Below are positions 44,605 through 52,997 of a DNA stretch of 64,000 nt, piece after piece. The DNA is from Acidobacteriaceae bacterium (GTDB taxonomy: Bacteria > Acidobacteriota > Terriglobia > Terriglobales > Acidobacteriaceae). Each line of letters starts with the position of its first letter. Position 1 is the first letter of the stretch. The notes below the pieces were generated by a model. The model was given only the letters and a program-made list of their open reading frames with translations. It was not told the origin of the DNA and searched no databases. A program made the position numbers and the translations under genes. The stretch lies in NCBI GenBank assembly GCA_025350325.1, contig JANXYB010000138.1:62001-126000 (forward strand), written 5' to 3'.

Positions 44605-47600
44605 CTAAAATGCCTGGCCAACACTTATAAAGTATTGGGTCGCTTGCACACCCTTTATTGGATTGAGATTGCGACCGAGATCAATGCGGACGGGACCGAC
44701 CGGAGTAGCGTATCTCAGGCCTACACCTACGTTATTTGAGTAGAGAGTTGAGAAGCCGTGAAAGCCTACGCGGGGGAAGACGTTGCCCCCATCATAGAAA
44801 GCGACAATGCCCAATCCTTTTTTGATTGGCAAGGGGATGCGCGCTTCAGAATTGATGAGCAGTAATTGATTGCCGCCGCTGGGCACTTGAATTGAAGTTG
44901 CACAATTGGTGCCCGCTGGACAGGAGCAAGTCGTGGATGTTCCGGCTCCGCAAACTTCAACTTGGCGTTGCGGACCTGCCCCATCGAGCGGAAATCCTCG
45001 CAGAGAGTCCCCGCCGCCCGTGAAGTATTTCTCGCTCAGTGGCACCCGGCTGCTGGCAAATGGTTGCGCAAGTCCGATGCGGAGGCTGTTAGCCCATACG
45101 ATGTTACGAAATGTTTGCTTGTAGTAAGCGGCCTGTCCGGTAAGTTTTGCGAAGTTGACACTTGACCCAAGCTTGGTCGTACTCATGTCGAGTTCAACGG
45201 ATTGCAAGACCCCACTGTGCTCGTCGAGAACGTTGTCGCGTGTATCTCTCGTGACGTTAGCGCCTAATGTTGATAGCCGAACGTGCTGGTCTTCTTTAGG
45301 GACAAGTGCGGGAATCTCGATCCGCGTAAGGTCGGTTTTGCTAAAACTGTACCGCAAGAAAAGTAGATTCTTTTGCGCTCTATCGATGGCGCGCTGAAGC
45401 TGAAAGCTCCCAAGTTCTTGTTGCGAAGAGAATATGGGGTTCTGTTCGTTGCGATCAGTAGAAAACGACGTAGTGGCCCTCCAATGGGACCACCGAAAAT
45501 ACGGGTCAATGTAATAGGCGGCGAAGCGTTGATCAAGTCTGCCGGCGAATCCAGTCAGAGATAGGGACTCACCTTTACCGCGAAGATTATTGCGCGTGTA
45601 CTGCACAGTGCCTCGCGGCCCGTAGAATGTCACCTGGCTGGTAGAGAAGTTAGTGGGCAAGTTGACTGGCGGCAAGTTAGGTAGCGCAACCGTACCGCTC
45701 GGGATGCTGCCGCCGCGGTTGATAACTTCAAATCCAAAGCCATAGGAGAAATCGTTTTTCTTGGCCTCGTGCACTTTGACCAAAACATCTTCTTTGGTCT
45801 GCTCGAGAATCTCTCGCTTCGGATCAACCTCTGCCCAATCGAACACTCCGGTGTGATCGTAAAGCCTGGTCCCGGCTGTCAATAGATTGGTCTCGGTCAA
45901 GGGTTGAGCGGGTTTGATCGACGATACATCCTGATCGATCAGGCGCTGCTGGGTATGATTTCGACCCAGGGTCACGATATCGCCGGTGAAAACTTTGGGG
46001 CCCTCGTGTATGTGGTAGACCACATTGATATGGTGAGGATCGCTCTTTGATACTTGCGTCGCAGTCTCGCGGAAGTTCGAAGTTAAGTACCCAGCTTGTA
46101 AGTAATGCGAAACGATATTGGCGCGGTCCGCCTGCACATTTTCTTGTGAATAAGGCTGACCCGCAGCTACCTTGAGACCACTCGGAGCAAATTGAGATTG
46201 CGGGAAAGTGTCATTGCCGTCGATGATGAGCGAGCTTACGACGTCACGCGGCCCCTCTGTTACCGCAAAGGAAACCTCGATGTCTTCGCCATGATTACTG
46301 ACCGTGGGGGTAATTTGGACACTACTGAAGCCCTGCGAATGATACACGGCCCTGAGGTTATTAACACTCGACCGAACGAGTTGATCGCTGAATTTTCCAG
46401 GAGAAAACAGATGCTTCTTTTCTACGGTGAGGTGAGGAGCTAATCCAGAGGACTTCACGCCGTTATTTCCCGAGAGCTTGACTGAAGTGACCTTGTGCTT
46501 CTTCTCTTTGGTTATTTTGTACTCGACGGTATTTCCCTTCGGTGCCGGCGTCAAATGCGATTCCACTTTGACGTCGAAATATCCTTTGGCTTGGAAATAG
46601 GAGGATATGGCCTGCTGACCTTCCTGGACTGTTTCTTCATCGACGCCGATGCCCTGATATTCGGGCAGTAATGCCTTCTTGTTCCAGCTCCAAAGGTGCG
46701 CGCCCTCAATCTTGACATTCGTCACAGGCCCCGGTTTGATGGAAAAGTGAATATCGGCGCGGTTGCTATCGCCATGATATTCTGCCCCCGCTAATGTGAC
46801 CTGCGCTCCGAGCATTCCCTGTTTTTGCAAGCCGGTTTGAAGATATTGTGTAGCCTTGGTGAGTGTTGAGCGGTTGTAACTCTTGCCGGTTCGAATCGCG
46901 GCGCCCCGACCCCGCGCAAGCAGGCTTGTCAGGCGATGATTAAGACGGGCGACGTCAGTCGCGGGCATACCGACAATGTCGACGACGCCAAACTTTGCTC
47001 GACGACCCATCGTCGAATGGAACAGCACATTGGCTATTCCATGCTGCGCGTCCACCTTGACTTCAGGGTCGACCTGCGCTTGAAAATACCCCACCTGCCG
47101 GAAGAATGTGATTAAGTGCTGGCGATCCTCCTCGACTTCGGAGGCGTTGAACGGCGCTTCATTCGGGAAATTTGCAATCTGCACCAGGCGCGAATACGTA
47201 AATCGCTCCGCACCAGGAAACTCGAAGATCCCAAAGTAGACAGCAGGCTCGAGAATAAACAAGACACGCACGCCGTCGGCTTCAGGGGCAACCTGAATGC
47301 GCACTTCAGGGAGTTTGGTCGCGTCTCTAAGATGCGCTGCGGTCTCGTTCACCTTGGCTTGGGAAAATGGCTGGCCTGGGTGAAGCGTGAAATTGGAAGC
47401 TAACTGTGCGTAGGTCAGATCAGGCCGGCCCGCCACATCAATCGATGAGACGTTTTGTCCTTCGTAAGACGTCAGATTTTGGCTTGCTACAAGCTTGAAT
47501 TTTTGATCCAAGTTCTGACTAAACGATACGAGGCTGAAAAAGAACACGACTAGACTAGCAAGCGCGCAGGGCTTGGACACACGTCGCGGAAGGTGATTGG

Positions 47601-47631
47601 CGCTTGAAATCAAAATCTTTGAATGTTGCAC
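44605..47631 (-). CDS. BamA/TamA-like outer-membrane assembly protein (POTRA repeats and barrel; copy 2)
   Basis: 1008 aa. A signal segment (CALASLVVFFFSLVSFSQN) is followed by many POTRA-type modules (for example VSSIDVAGRPDLTYAQLAS; VTNVKIEGAHLWSWNKKALL; VSSLIIDGNDTFPQSQFAPSG), more than the five of E. coli BamA. The barrel part holds YGFGFEVINRGG, KYFTGGGDSLRGFPLDGAGPQ (the Omp85 loop motif), YATPVGPVRIDLGRNLNP and terminal ISVGQAF. GTG 47629-47631 is the likely start but has only a weak ribosome site; another GTG lies at 47580. It is the first gene of the second BamA/TamB-type operon. BamA or TamA cannot be told apart from motifs. Confidence 0.87.
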   Translation of the reverse strand: MQHSKILISSANHLPRRVSKPCALASLVVFFFSLVSFSQNLDQKFKLVASQNLTSYEGQNVSSIDVAGRPDLTYAQLASNFTLHPGQPFSQAKVNETAAHLRDATKLPEVRIQVAPEADGVRVLFILEPAVYFGIFEFPGAERFTYSRLVQIANFPNEAPFNASEVEEDRQHLITFFRQVGYFQAQVDPEVKVDAQHGIANVLFHSTMGRRAKFGVVDIVGMPATDVARLNHRLTSLLARGRGAAIRTGKSYNRSTLTKATQYLQTGLQKQGMLGAQVTLAGAEYHGDSNRADIHFSIKPGPVTNVKIEGAHLWSWNKKALLPEYQGIGVDEETVQEGQQAISSYFQAKGYFDVKVESHLTPAPKGNTVEYKITKEKKHKVTSVKLSGNNGVKSSGLAPHLTVEKKHLFSPGKFSDQLVRSSVNNLRAVYHSQGFSSVQITPTVSNHGEDIEVSFAVTEGPRDVVSSLIIDGNDTFPQSQFAPSGLKVAAGQPYSQENVQADRANIVSHYLQAGYLTSNFRETATQVSKSDPHHINVVYHIHEGPKVFTGDIVTLGRNHTQQRLIDQDVSSIKPAQPLTETNLLTAGTRLYDHTGVFDWAEVDPKREILEQTKEDVLVKVHEAKKNDFSYGFGFEVINRGGSIPSGTVALPNLPPVNLPTNFSTSQVTFYGPRGTVQYTRNNLRGKGESLSLTGFAGRLDQRFAAYYIDPYFRWSHWRATTSFSTDRNEQNPIFSSQQELGSFQLQRAIDRAQKNLLFLRYSFSKTDLTRIEIPALVPKEDQHVRLSTLGANVTRDTRDNVLDEHSGVLQSVELDMSTTKLGSSVNFAKLTGQAAYYKQTFRNIVWANSLRIGLAQPFASSRVPLSEKYFTGGGDSLRGFPLDGAGPQRQVEVCGAGTSTTCSCPAGTNCATSIQVPSGGNQLLLINSEARIPLPIKKGLGIVAFYDGGNVFPRVGFHGFSTLYSNNVGVGLRYATPVGPVRIDLGRNLNPIKGVQATQYFISVGQAF

Positions 47632-47753
47632 TACTTATTTCGATGCGATCACGGGGAAGCCGGTTAGCCACGAATCCCGGATTGTGCCGAGCGCGGGGAA
47701 GACACAAGCGCCGTCGGTGCAAGCTATCGAAGGATTGACAACACGCATCCAAA

Positions 47754-48764
47754 TTGACACGAGCATTACACGAGGCCTCTATTATTCACTCGAATCCCAG
47801 CGCGGATCAGCAGTTAGACGGACACCAGCGCCGAGTCTGGGAAATTGTGGCGCATTCACCGCTTCATTCGCTTTGGGACTTGCAGGGAGTTCCGCTGCGC
47901 ATCGTGATTGTTCGCACCTGGAAGTCGATAATGGCCGACCGCCTCTTTGGTCATGCGGCCGAGTTAGGCTTTTATTTCCTGTTTGCGCTTTTTCCAACGT
48001 TGCTCTGTGCCGGCTCAATACTGGGTCTTGCCGCTAGATCTGCTTACCGAATTTATGACCGGTTGCTCGACTACTTGGCCTTGGTGATCCCGACCGCAGC
48101 GCTTGGCACTGTGCTCAGCACATTTAATGAGACGACAGCAGCAGCCACTACAGGTAAAGTGACCTTCGGATTGATAGCTGCAATATGGTCCGCTTCGGTT
48201 GGCATATCGGCCATTCAAGACACGCTCAACGTTGTTTACAAACTTGAAGACAGGCGCTCTTATTTCGTGGCGAGACTCTACGCTATCGGTCTAACTATTC
48301 TTTTAACGGTCATCCTTAGTTTAGGTCTAGCTTCTCTTTTGGGCGGAGATTTCATGGCCAAGATGGCTTACGGCAGGGTCCATGAACGATTCATGGCGAT
48401 GGCTGCTGCCACATCGCTGCGAGTCATCAGTTGGATCGTGGCGACCATCCTCTTAGCGCTTTCTTTTGCCGTCATCTATTACTGGGCGCCTGATTGCAGG
48501 AAGCGTCGCTGGCACTGGCTGACTCCCGGGGGCGCAACAGGCATTGTGGGGTGGTTGATTGCCTCGTTAGGTTTACGCGTGTATCTTCACTTCTCAAACA
48601 ATTTCACCGCTACCTATGGTTCATTGGGAGCCGTAATTACGCTCCTGACATGGTTTTATCTAACGGGGCTAATGATTCTGTTGGGCGCGGAAATCAATGG
48701 ACAGATCGAGGCAGCGGCTGCTGAGGCGCTGCTGGCAACTCACGACGAGATCAAGCCAGTGTAA
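47754..48764 (+). CDS. YihY/BrkB-family inner-membrane protein
   Basis: Up to 336 aa; start uncertain. The TTG at 47754 coincides with a perfect TTGACA, and a GTG at 47847 would give 305 aa, nearer the family length; no ribosome site settles it. Conserved YihY features: RTWKSIMADRLFGHAAELGFYFLFALFP and WSASVGISAIQDTLNVVY, and about six membrane segments (for example ILLTVILSLGLASLLGG, VISWIVATILLALSFAVIYYW, GAVITLLTWFYLTGLMILLGAEI). The family was once misnamed RNase BN; its members are membrane transport-like proteins of unclear substrate. It diverges from the BamA-like gene and precedes hpf. Confidence 0.85.
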   Translation: MTRALHEASIIHSNPSADQQLDGHQRRVWEIVAHSPLHSLWDLQGVPLRIVIVRTWKSIMADRLFGHAAELGFYFLFALFPTLLCAGSILGLAARSAYRIYDRLLDYLALVIPTAALGTVLSTFNETTAAATTGKVTFGLIAAIWSASVGISAIQDTLNVVYKLEDRRSYFVARLYAIGLTILLTVILSLGLASLLGGDFMAKMAYGRVHERFMAMAAATSLRVISWIVATILLALSFAVIYYWAPDCRKRRWHWLTPGGATGIVGWLIASLGLRVYLHFSNNFTATYGSLGAVITLLTWFYLTGLMILLGAEINGQIEAAAAEALLATHDEIKPV

Positions 48765-48800
48765 CTGAGTCAGCCTTGCCTGATTTTCAATCTCGTATTT

Positions 48801-48829
48801 TTCACAAGAGCGTTCGCCGTGACTATAAT
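48801..48829 (+). promoter_or_regulatory. Sigma-70 type promoter upstream of hpf-rapZ
   Basis: TTCACA (48801-48806), exactly 17 bases, and TATAAT (48824-48829): one mismatch at -35 and none at -10. The start of transcription would lie near 48836-48837, about 235 bases before the hpf ATG. A 40-codon frame begins with ATG at 48837, almost at this start site, with no ribosome site. The leader 48838-49070 otherwise holds a TTTGA-6-TCAAA repeat (49013-49028). Confidence 0.72.
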
Positions 48830-49070
48830 CTGCGACATGTTGTCCCATACTTCCTGTTTGTCCGAGCGCGAATCCCTATCAAGTCGTAGCAAGCGCCGCC
48901 TGTGTCGTTTCGTACAGACAAGAGAAGAAGGGACTCACGAGTCATCAGGCCGCGGCTAGTGCTTTGAGTCCGCTTACGATTCGCCGAAGCACTCGGGCTT
49001 AGAATGTATTTGTTTGAGCTGTTTCAAATTTTTAGTGAAATATTTATGAAAGATGAAAGCGGAGGGTGAC

Positions 49071-49700
49071 ATGGAAGTGGAATTCACCGCAAGACAGGTC
49101 AGAATTCCCAAATCGCTGCGTATGCAGGCCGAGGAGGGATTGGAACGTATAGGCCGCATTTTGGGAAAAACCGCGCGCGCCAGCATCACTTTCCGCGCGC
49201 AAAGACATCTGCAGATTGCGGAACTGACGGTCAAAGCTCGAGTACAGACCATCGAAGCGGCAGGTGAAGCAGACACTCTTGAGTCAGCGCTGCGCATCGC
49301 GATTCAGCACGCGGAGAATCAGGCACTTCGCTATCGCGACCGGCAGTTCGAACGCAAGCGGTTGCCAAAAGAAGAAAAAGTGCTGACCGCGCCTCCGATA
49401 TCGCGGCCCAAAACGAGGCCGGCCGAGGTCGACCCTACCTCGGCAAACGGCAAACTTACCCGCGCGAAAGCCAGCGCATCGATCGCCATTCATTCATTTC
49501 CGACGCGCACTGCGGTAGTCGAGCCCCACATTCTATCCAGCGCAGAAGCAATTGCCCTCAAGCCGATGACTATTGAGGAAGCCGTGAAAGATACAGAATT
49601 TCGTGACCGCGATCTGCTCATTTTCCGCAATCGGGCGGGAGACCTTTTCGTACTGCATCGTCGCCGCGACGGGTTGATGGAGTTGGTGGAGGTCCCTTGA
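49071..49700 (+). CDS. hpf: Ribosome hibernation-promoting factor, long form
   Basis: 209 aa from ATG 49071 (GGAGG seven bases upstream; ATG 49053 would add six residues). The N-terminal 100 residues are the S30AE fold (VEFTARQVRIPKSLRMQAEEGLERIGRI) that binds the 30S decoding site. After a linker of about 45 residues comes the dimerisation domain of the long form: ALKPMTIEEAVKDTEFRDRDLLIFRNRAGDLFVLHRRRDG is the conserved tail. So it joins two ribosomes into inactive 100S particles in stationary phase. In many bacteria the short hpf lies after rpoN; here it lies 8.5 kb away, beyond an insertion. Begins an operon-like pair with rapZ (75 bases apart). Confidence 0.93.
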   Translation: MEVEFTARQVRIPKSLRMQAEEGLERIGRILGKTARASITFRAQRHLQIAELTVKARVQTIEAAGEADTLESALRIAIQHAENQALRYRDRQFERKRLPKEEKVLTAPPISRPKTRPAEVDPTSANGKLTRAKASASIAIHSFPTRTAVVEPHILSSAEAIALKPMTIEEAVKDTEFRDRDLLIFRNRAGDLFVLHRRRDGLMELVEVP

Positions 49701-49775
49701 GGAATGCCGCTTACTATCACGTGGGCAAGCGATGAATGACGATGACCCGCACAGCATCAGGTGTAGGATGAGGCC

Positions 49776-50705
49776 ATGACGCCTGCAAAGCCGACGCGAA
49801 AAAAATCAGCGCGGCAAATAGCCGCCATACCGGCCAAAACGATCACCAAGCCTGCTAAAGAATTGGTTATTGTGACGGGAATTTCCGGCGCTGGCAAGGC
49901 ATCGGCATTGAAGACTTTTGAAGATCTCGGCTATCAGGCGGTGGACAATCTACCGCTTGAGCTATTGCCGGAATTCGCAGATCTGGTACGAAAATCCGAC
50001 GAGATCGAGCGCGCCGCCATCGTTGTGGACGTGCGCGAAGGTCAGACGCTCGATCGCTTGCCTGACATTATCAAACATGTGAAACAGCTTTTGCCGACCC
50101 GCGTTGTTTTTCTTGATTCGCAAGACGCGGTGCTGGTGCGGCGCTATTCCGAGACCCGGCGGCCACACCCGCTGCGGCGCTCGGAGACGGTCTCGCGATC
50201 CATTGTTGAAGAGCGGCAATTGCTCGACCCGATCCGCAACTTGGCCGACACGCTTATCGACACATCCAATTTCAACGTGCACGAGTTGCGCGCTCATATT
50301 CAAAATCGATTTGGGCACGAAGACGAGAACAAACGCCTATTGATTTCATGCCTGAGTTTCGGGTTTAAAAATGGTGTTCCCCTGGATGCGGACATGGTTT
50401 TCGATGTGCGCTTCCTACCCAATCCTCACTTCGTCCCGGAGTTTCGCAAAAAGACAGGCCAGGATCCGAAGGTAGCAGCCTATGTGCGAGGCTTTCCGCA
50501 GACTGAAGAGTTTCTCGGCAAGGTGACGGACCTGATGCTGTACCTCGTGCCGCACTATATCGAGGAAGGGAAGAGCTACCTTACCGTTGCGTTCGGATGC
50601 ACCGGTGGACAGCATCGCAGCGTGATGATGGCAGAGGAGATGGCGAAGCGGCTAGGGCAGGCCGGCTACGAGGTAAAAGCGTTACATCGCGACATGCCGC
50701 GATAG
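49776..50705 (+). CDS. rapZ: RapZ/YvcJ-type nucleotide-binding regulator
   Basis: 309 aa. In E. coli RapZ delivers the small RNA GlmZ to RNase E and so tunes glucosamine-6-phosphate synthase; in Bacillus YvcJ binds and hydrolyses nucleotides. Conserved features: VTGISGAGKASALKTFEDLGYQAVDNLP (Walker A and following), VVDVREGQ, ETRRPHPL, and the C-terminal FGCTGGQHRSVMMAEEMAKRL. The P-loop reads GAGKAS with Ala at position 42 where the Ser/Thr that binds Mg is expected; Ser is the next residue. A 30-residue lysine-rich tail precedes the fold. Cotranscribed with hpf. ptsN, which sits between them in proteobacteria, is missing. Confidence 0.93.
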   Translation: MTPAKPTRKKSARQIAAIPAKTITKPAKELVIVTGISGAGKASALKTFEDLGYQAVDNLPLELLPEFADLVRKSDEIERAAIVVDVREGQTLDRLPDIIKHVKQLLPTRVVFLDSQDAVLVRRYSETRRPHPLRRSETVSRSIVEERQLLDPIRNLADTLIDTSNFNVHELRAHIQNRFGHEDENKRLLISCLSFGFKNGVPLDADMVFDVRFLPNPHFVPEFRKKTGQDPKVAAYVRGFPQTEEFLGKVTDLMLYLVPHYIEEGKSYLTVAFGCTGGQHRSVMMAEEMAKRLGQAGYEVKALHRDMPR

Positions 50706-50744
50706 GCTTGGGGATGTTTGAACCGAGTGCCCCTTCGGTCGCGA

Positions 50745-51674
50745 TTATGGCTTGGGCTTGACCGGCAATTCGTCGACCCAACGCGCCAAGGCAAGAAGGT
50801 AATTCTTCTCCGCATCTGGAGAGTGGCCAAGCCAGACCAGAGATTTGCGCGCCCTGACATTTTGATAAGCAAGCGGCTCGTCTTCGTTGACAGCGGTCTT
50901 CGCAGCGGTGAAATAAACCCAGAGCGACGGGATTCGCAGAGCGGTCGAGGGTGCGTTCAATTCATAGCGATCTTTTACTAACATGGGGGCGGGCACCAGG
51001 CGCGCGCGCGGATCGTTGAACACTGCGTTGACCGGAGAGTCGATCGGCGCGTTGAGTAAAACGCCACCAAGCTCAGGGTGGGATGCAGCCAATTCGAGCG
51101 CGAGGTTTGCACCGAGGTCTTTTCCAACCAGCAGAATGGATTGCGACGAAACGTGACGCGTGCCCGTAAGATATGTTATGGCCGATTCAGCATCTTCGCG
51201 CCAGGTCGCTTCACTGGGATGTTTGAAGCGGCTCTGCCCGTAGCCTCGATAGTCGATTGCGAAAACGTTGAGACCAACTGTGTGCAGTAGATCAAGGGAG
51301 TCAACCGTATCGCCGAGGCTGCCCTCCGCTCCGTGCAGGTAGATCGCCGTGTAACGACCGTCGCTCTCTTTTGGGATCCACCAGCCGTGCAACTGTGGCC
51401 GGCCTGCGGGGTCGGTGGCGAATCCAATTGACTCAAATGCCAGACCGGCACTTGCGGGCGTGCGCACCACTGCCGCTGACGGATGGTATAGCAACTGCCA
51501 ACTACCTTGCCAGAAGAGAAAACATAGCGTGCACCACGCGCAGACAGAGGCAGAGAGTATGACGATGACCAGCGCGGCTGCCAGCCAGCGAATGGAGATC
51601 GTCGGGGGTGCTGTGGACGCGTTCGCTGCGGCTTTTGAACTGCTAGCTTTCTGTCGAATGTTCTTGCTTGCCAT
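50745..51674 (-). CDS. Membrane-anchored alpha/beta-hydrolase-fold protein with degenerate active site
   Basis: 309 aa. A basic N-terminus precedes one membrane helix (LAAALVIVILSASVCAWCTLCFLFW), so the catalytic-type domain faces the periplasm or outside. The alpha/beta hydrolase fold is clear (AIYLHGAEGSLGDTVDSLDLLHTVGLNVFAIDYRGYG; ITYLTGTRHVSSQSILLVGKDLGANLALELAASHPELGG). The nucleophile elbow is GKDLG rather than GxSxG, so Ser is replaced by Asp; the usual acid region PSLWVYFTAAKTAV lacks a clear Asp; a His remains in LGHSPDAE. It may be a non-catalytic or altered family member (BEM46-like). Convergent with rapZ, 39 bases apart. Confidence 0.8.
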   Translation of the reverse strand: MASKNIRQKASSSKAAANASTAPPTISIRWLAAALVIVILSASVCAWCTLCFLFWQGSWQLLYHPSAAVVRTPASAGLAFESIGFATDPAGRPQLHGWWIPKESDGRYTAIYLHGAEGSLGDTVDSLDLLHTVGLNVFAIDYRGYGQSRFKHPSEATWREDAESAITYLTGTRHVSSQSILLVGKDLGANLALELAASHPELGGVLLNAPIDSPVNAVFNDPRARLVPAPMLVKDRYELNAPSTALRIPSLWVYFTAAKTAVNEDEPLAYQNVRARKSLVWLGHSPDAEKNYLLALARWVDELPVKPKP

Positions 51675-51795
51675 GCTCGCCTGACGCGACTCGCGATACG
51701 CGCCTCTGTTTTTATGCTAATTGCACGGTCCAGGCATGGGCGAGAAATTCGACTTCATAGGCAAAGGACAGAGCAATGGTTAAGCCAGCGGACAT

Positions 51796-52059
51796 CTAAG
51801 ATTTCTTTGCAGGAACTTTCTTGCCGGCTTTTCTCGCCTCAGAGAGCCCAATCGCGATGGCCTGTTTGGGATTGGTAACCTTTTTGCCGCTCCGTCCGGA
51901 CTTGAGAGTGCCCTTCTTCATCGCTTTCATTTCGGTCTCGACGTTTTTGCTGGCCGAGAGTGAGTACTTGCGAGTGGACGGCTTTTTCGATGCCGTCTTC
52001 TTTTTCGCACTGCTCTCATTAACGCTGTTTGCCTTTGCTGCGGACTTTTTGGTTGCCAT
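51796..52059 (-). CDS. Small lysine-rich DUF6496-like protein
   Basis: 87 aa from the ATG at 52057-52059, with GGGAGGA just before it; the longer frame to 52242 runs over the tpiA end and is not needed. The N-terminal half is Lys/Ala/Ser-rich (MATKKSAAKANSVNESSAKK) and the C-terminal half carries MKKGTLKSGRSGKKVTNPKQAIAIGLSEARKAGKK, the DUF6496 pattern. High basic charge suggests nucleic-acid binding like a histone-H1-like or Ku-associated protein, but the function of the family is unknown. Monocistronic. Confidence 0.8.
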   Translation of the reverse strand: MATKKSAAKANSVNESSAKKKTASKKPSTRKYSLSASKNVETEMKAMKKGTLKSGRSGKKVTNPKQAIAIGLSEARKAGKKVPAKKS

Positions 52060-52202
52060 GGAATCCTCCCTCGGCAATGGGATGGCTCGCGTTTCAGGCA
52101 GGTTGTCTGTTTTGCTCACGACAGCGTATGCGCGCATTTCCGCAATTGAGTTGACGCGCATCACCGACATGCGGCGAAAAGAAGATCTAAGGAGTGAAAT
52201 AC

Positions 52203-52236
52203 GGATCCCAGGTCTTAGCGGCGAGACCTGAGATCC
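52203..52236 (-). terminator. Hairpin at the 3' end of tpiA
   Basis: GGATC-C-CAGGTCT and AGACCTG-A-GATCC form a stem of 12 pairs with one mismatch and an 8-base loop, starting 9 bases beyond the tpiA stop (minus strand). The T tail is weak, so it may be a terminator or a 3' stabilising hairpin. Confidence 0.55.
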
Positions 52237-52244
52237 GAGCATAG

Positions 52245-52997
52245 TTAATACTTCGCGATCGCGGCGAAGGATTCGGGTTTAAGGCTGGCGCCGCCGACGA
52301 GTGCGCCGTCGATTTCTTCCTCACCTAAAAGGGACGTGGCATTATCGGGCTTGACGCTGCCGCCATAAAGGATGCGGATGTTTGCAGCGACTGCGGCGCC
52401 GAGCAGCCTGGCCACTTCGGCACGAATGATCTTGTGCGCATCGACGGCAATTTGGGGTGTAGCGGTTTTGCCGGTGCCGATCGCCCAGACCGGTTCGTAT
52501 GCGATCACGATGGGCGCCGCGGCTTCTGCGGTGATGCCCGCGAGTGCGCCAGTGATCTGCGTCTTGATGACAGATTCTGTCTTGCCCGATTCGCGCTCCG
52601 CGAGCACTTCGCCCACGCAGACGATGGGGATGATGTTGTGCTTGAGCGCAGTGTGCAGCTTCTTATTGACGATTTCGTCAGTCTCAGCGAAATACTGCCG
52701 GCGTTCCGAGTGGCCGATCAAAGTGTGGGTTCCGCCGATGGCGATGAGCTGTCCGACGGAGGTTTCGCCGGTGTAGGCACCCTCTTCGGCAAAGTGAATA
52801 TTCTGCGCGCCAACGGCGACGATTGAGCCCTTGGCGGCTGCAATCACCGTAGGCAGCAACACGGGCGAGGGAAACAGAGCAACCTCATCGCGCGTGTGCC
52901 CGGCAACAAGGGGCAAAAAAGCATCGACAAACGCCTTGGCTTCAGCGGGCGTCTTAAACATCTTCCAATTAGCGGCAATCAGTTTCTTGCGTGGCAT
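52245..52997 (-). CDS. tpiA: Triosephosphate isomerase
   Basis: Interconverts dihydroxyacetone phosphate and glyceraldehyde-3-phosphate in glycolysis. 250 aa from ATG 52995-52997 (AGGA upstream; the longer open frame to 53219 is not family-like). Catalytic residues visible: Lys12 in ANWKMFK, His96 in LIGHSERR, Glu168 in AYEPVWAIGTGK, and the phosphate-binding loop ILYGGSVKPDN. Followed on the minus strand by a 3' hairpin. The gene is alone: not with gapA, pgk or secG here. Confidence 0.97.
   Translation of the reverse strand: MPRKKLIAANWKMFKTPAEAKAFVDAFLPLVAGHTRDEVALFPSPVLLPTVIAAAKGSIVAVGAQNIHFAEEGAYTGETSVGQLIAIGGTHTLIGHSERRQYFAETDEIVNKKLHTALKHNIIPIVCVGEVLAERESGKTESVIKTQITGALAGITAEAAAPIVIAYEPVWAIGTGKTATPQIAVDAHKIIRAEVARLLGAAVAANIRILYGGSVKPDNATSLLGEEEIDGALVGGASLKPESFAAIAKY

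Noticed and set aside
51796-52242. Longer version of the DUF6496-like protein
   Set aside because: The upstream residues are non-family and overlap the tpiA 3' hairpin; ATG 52059 has a strong ribosome site.
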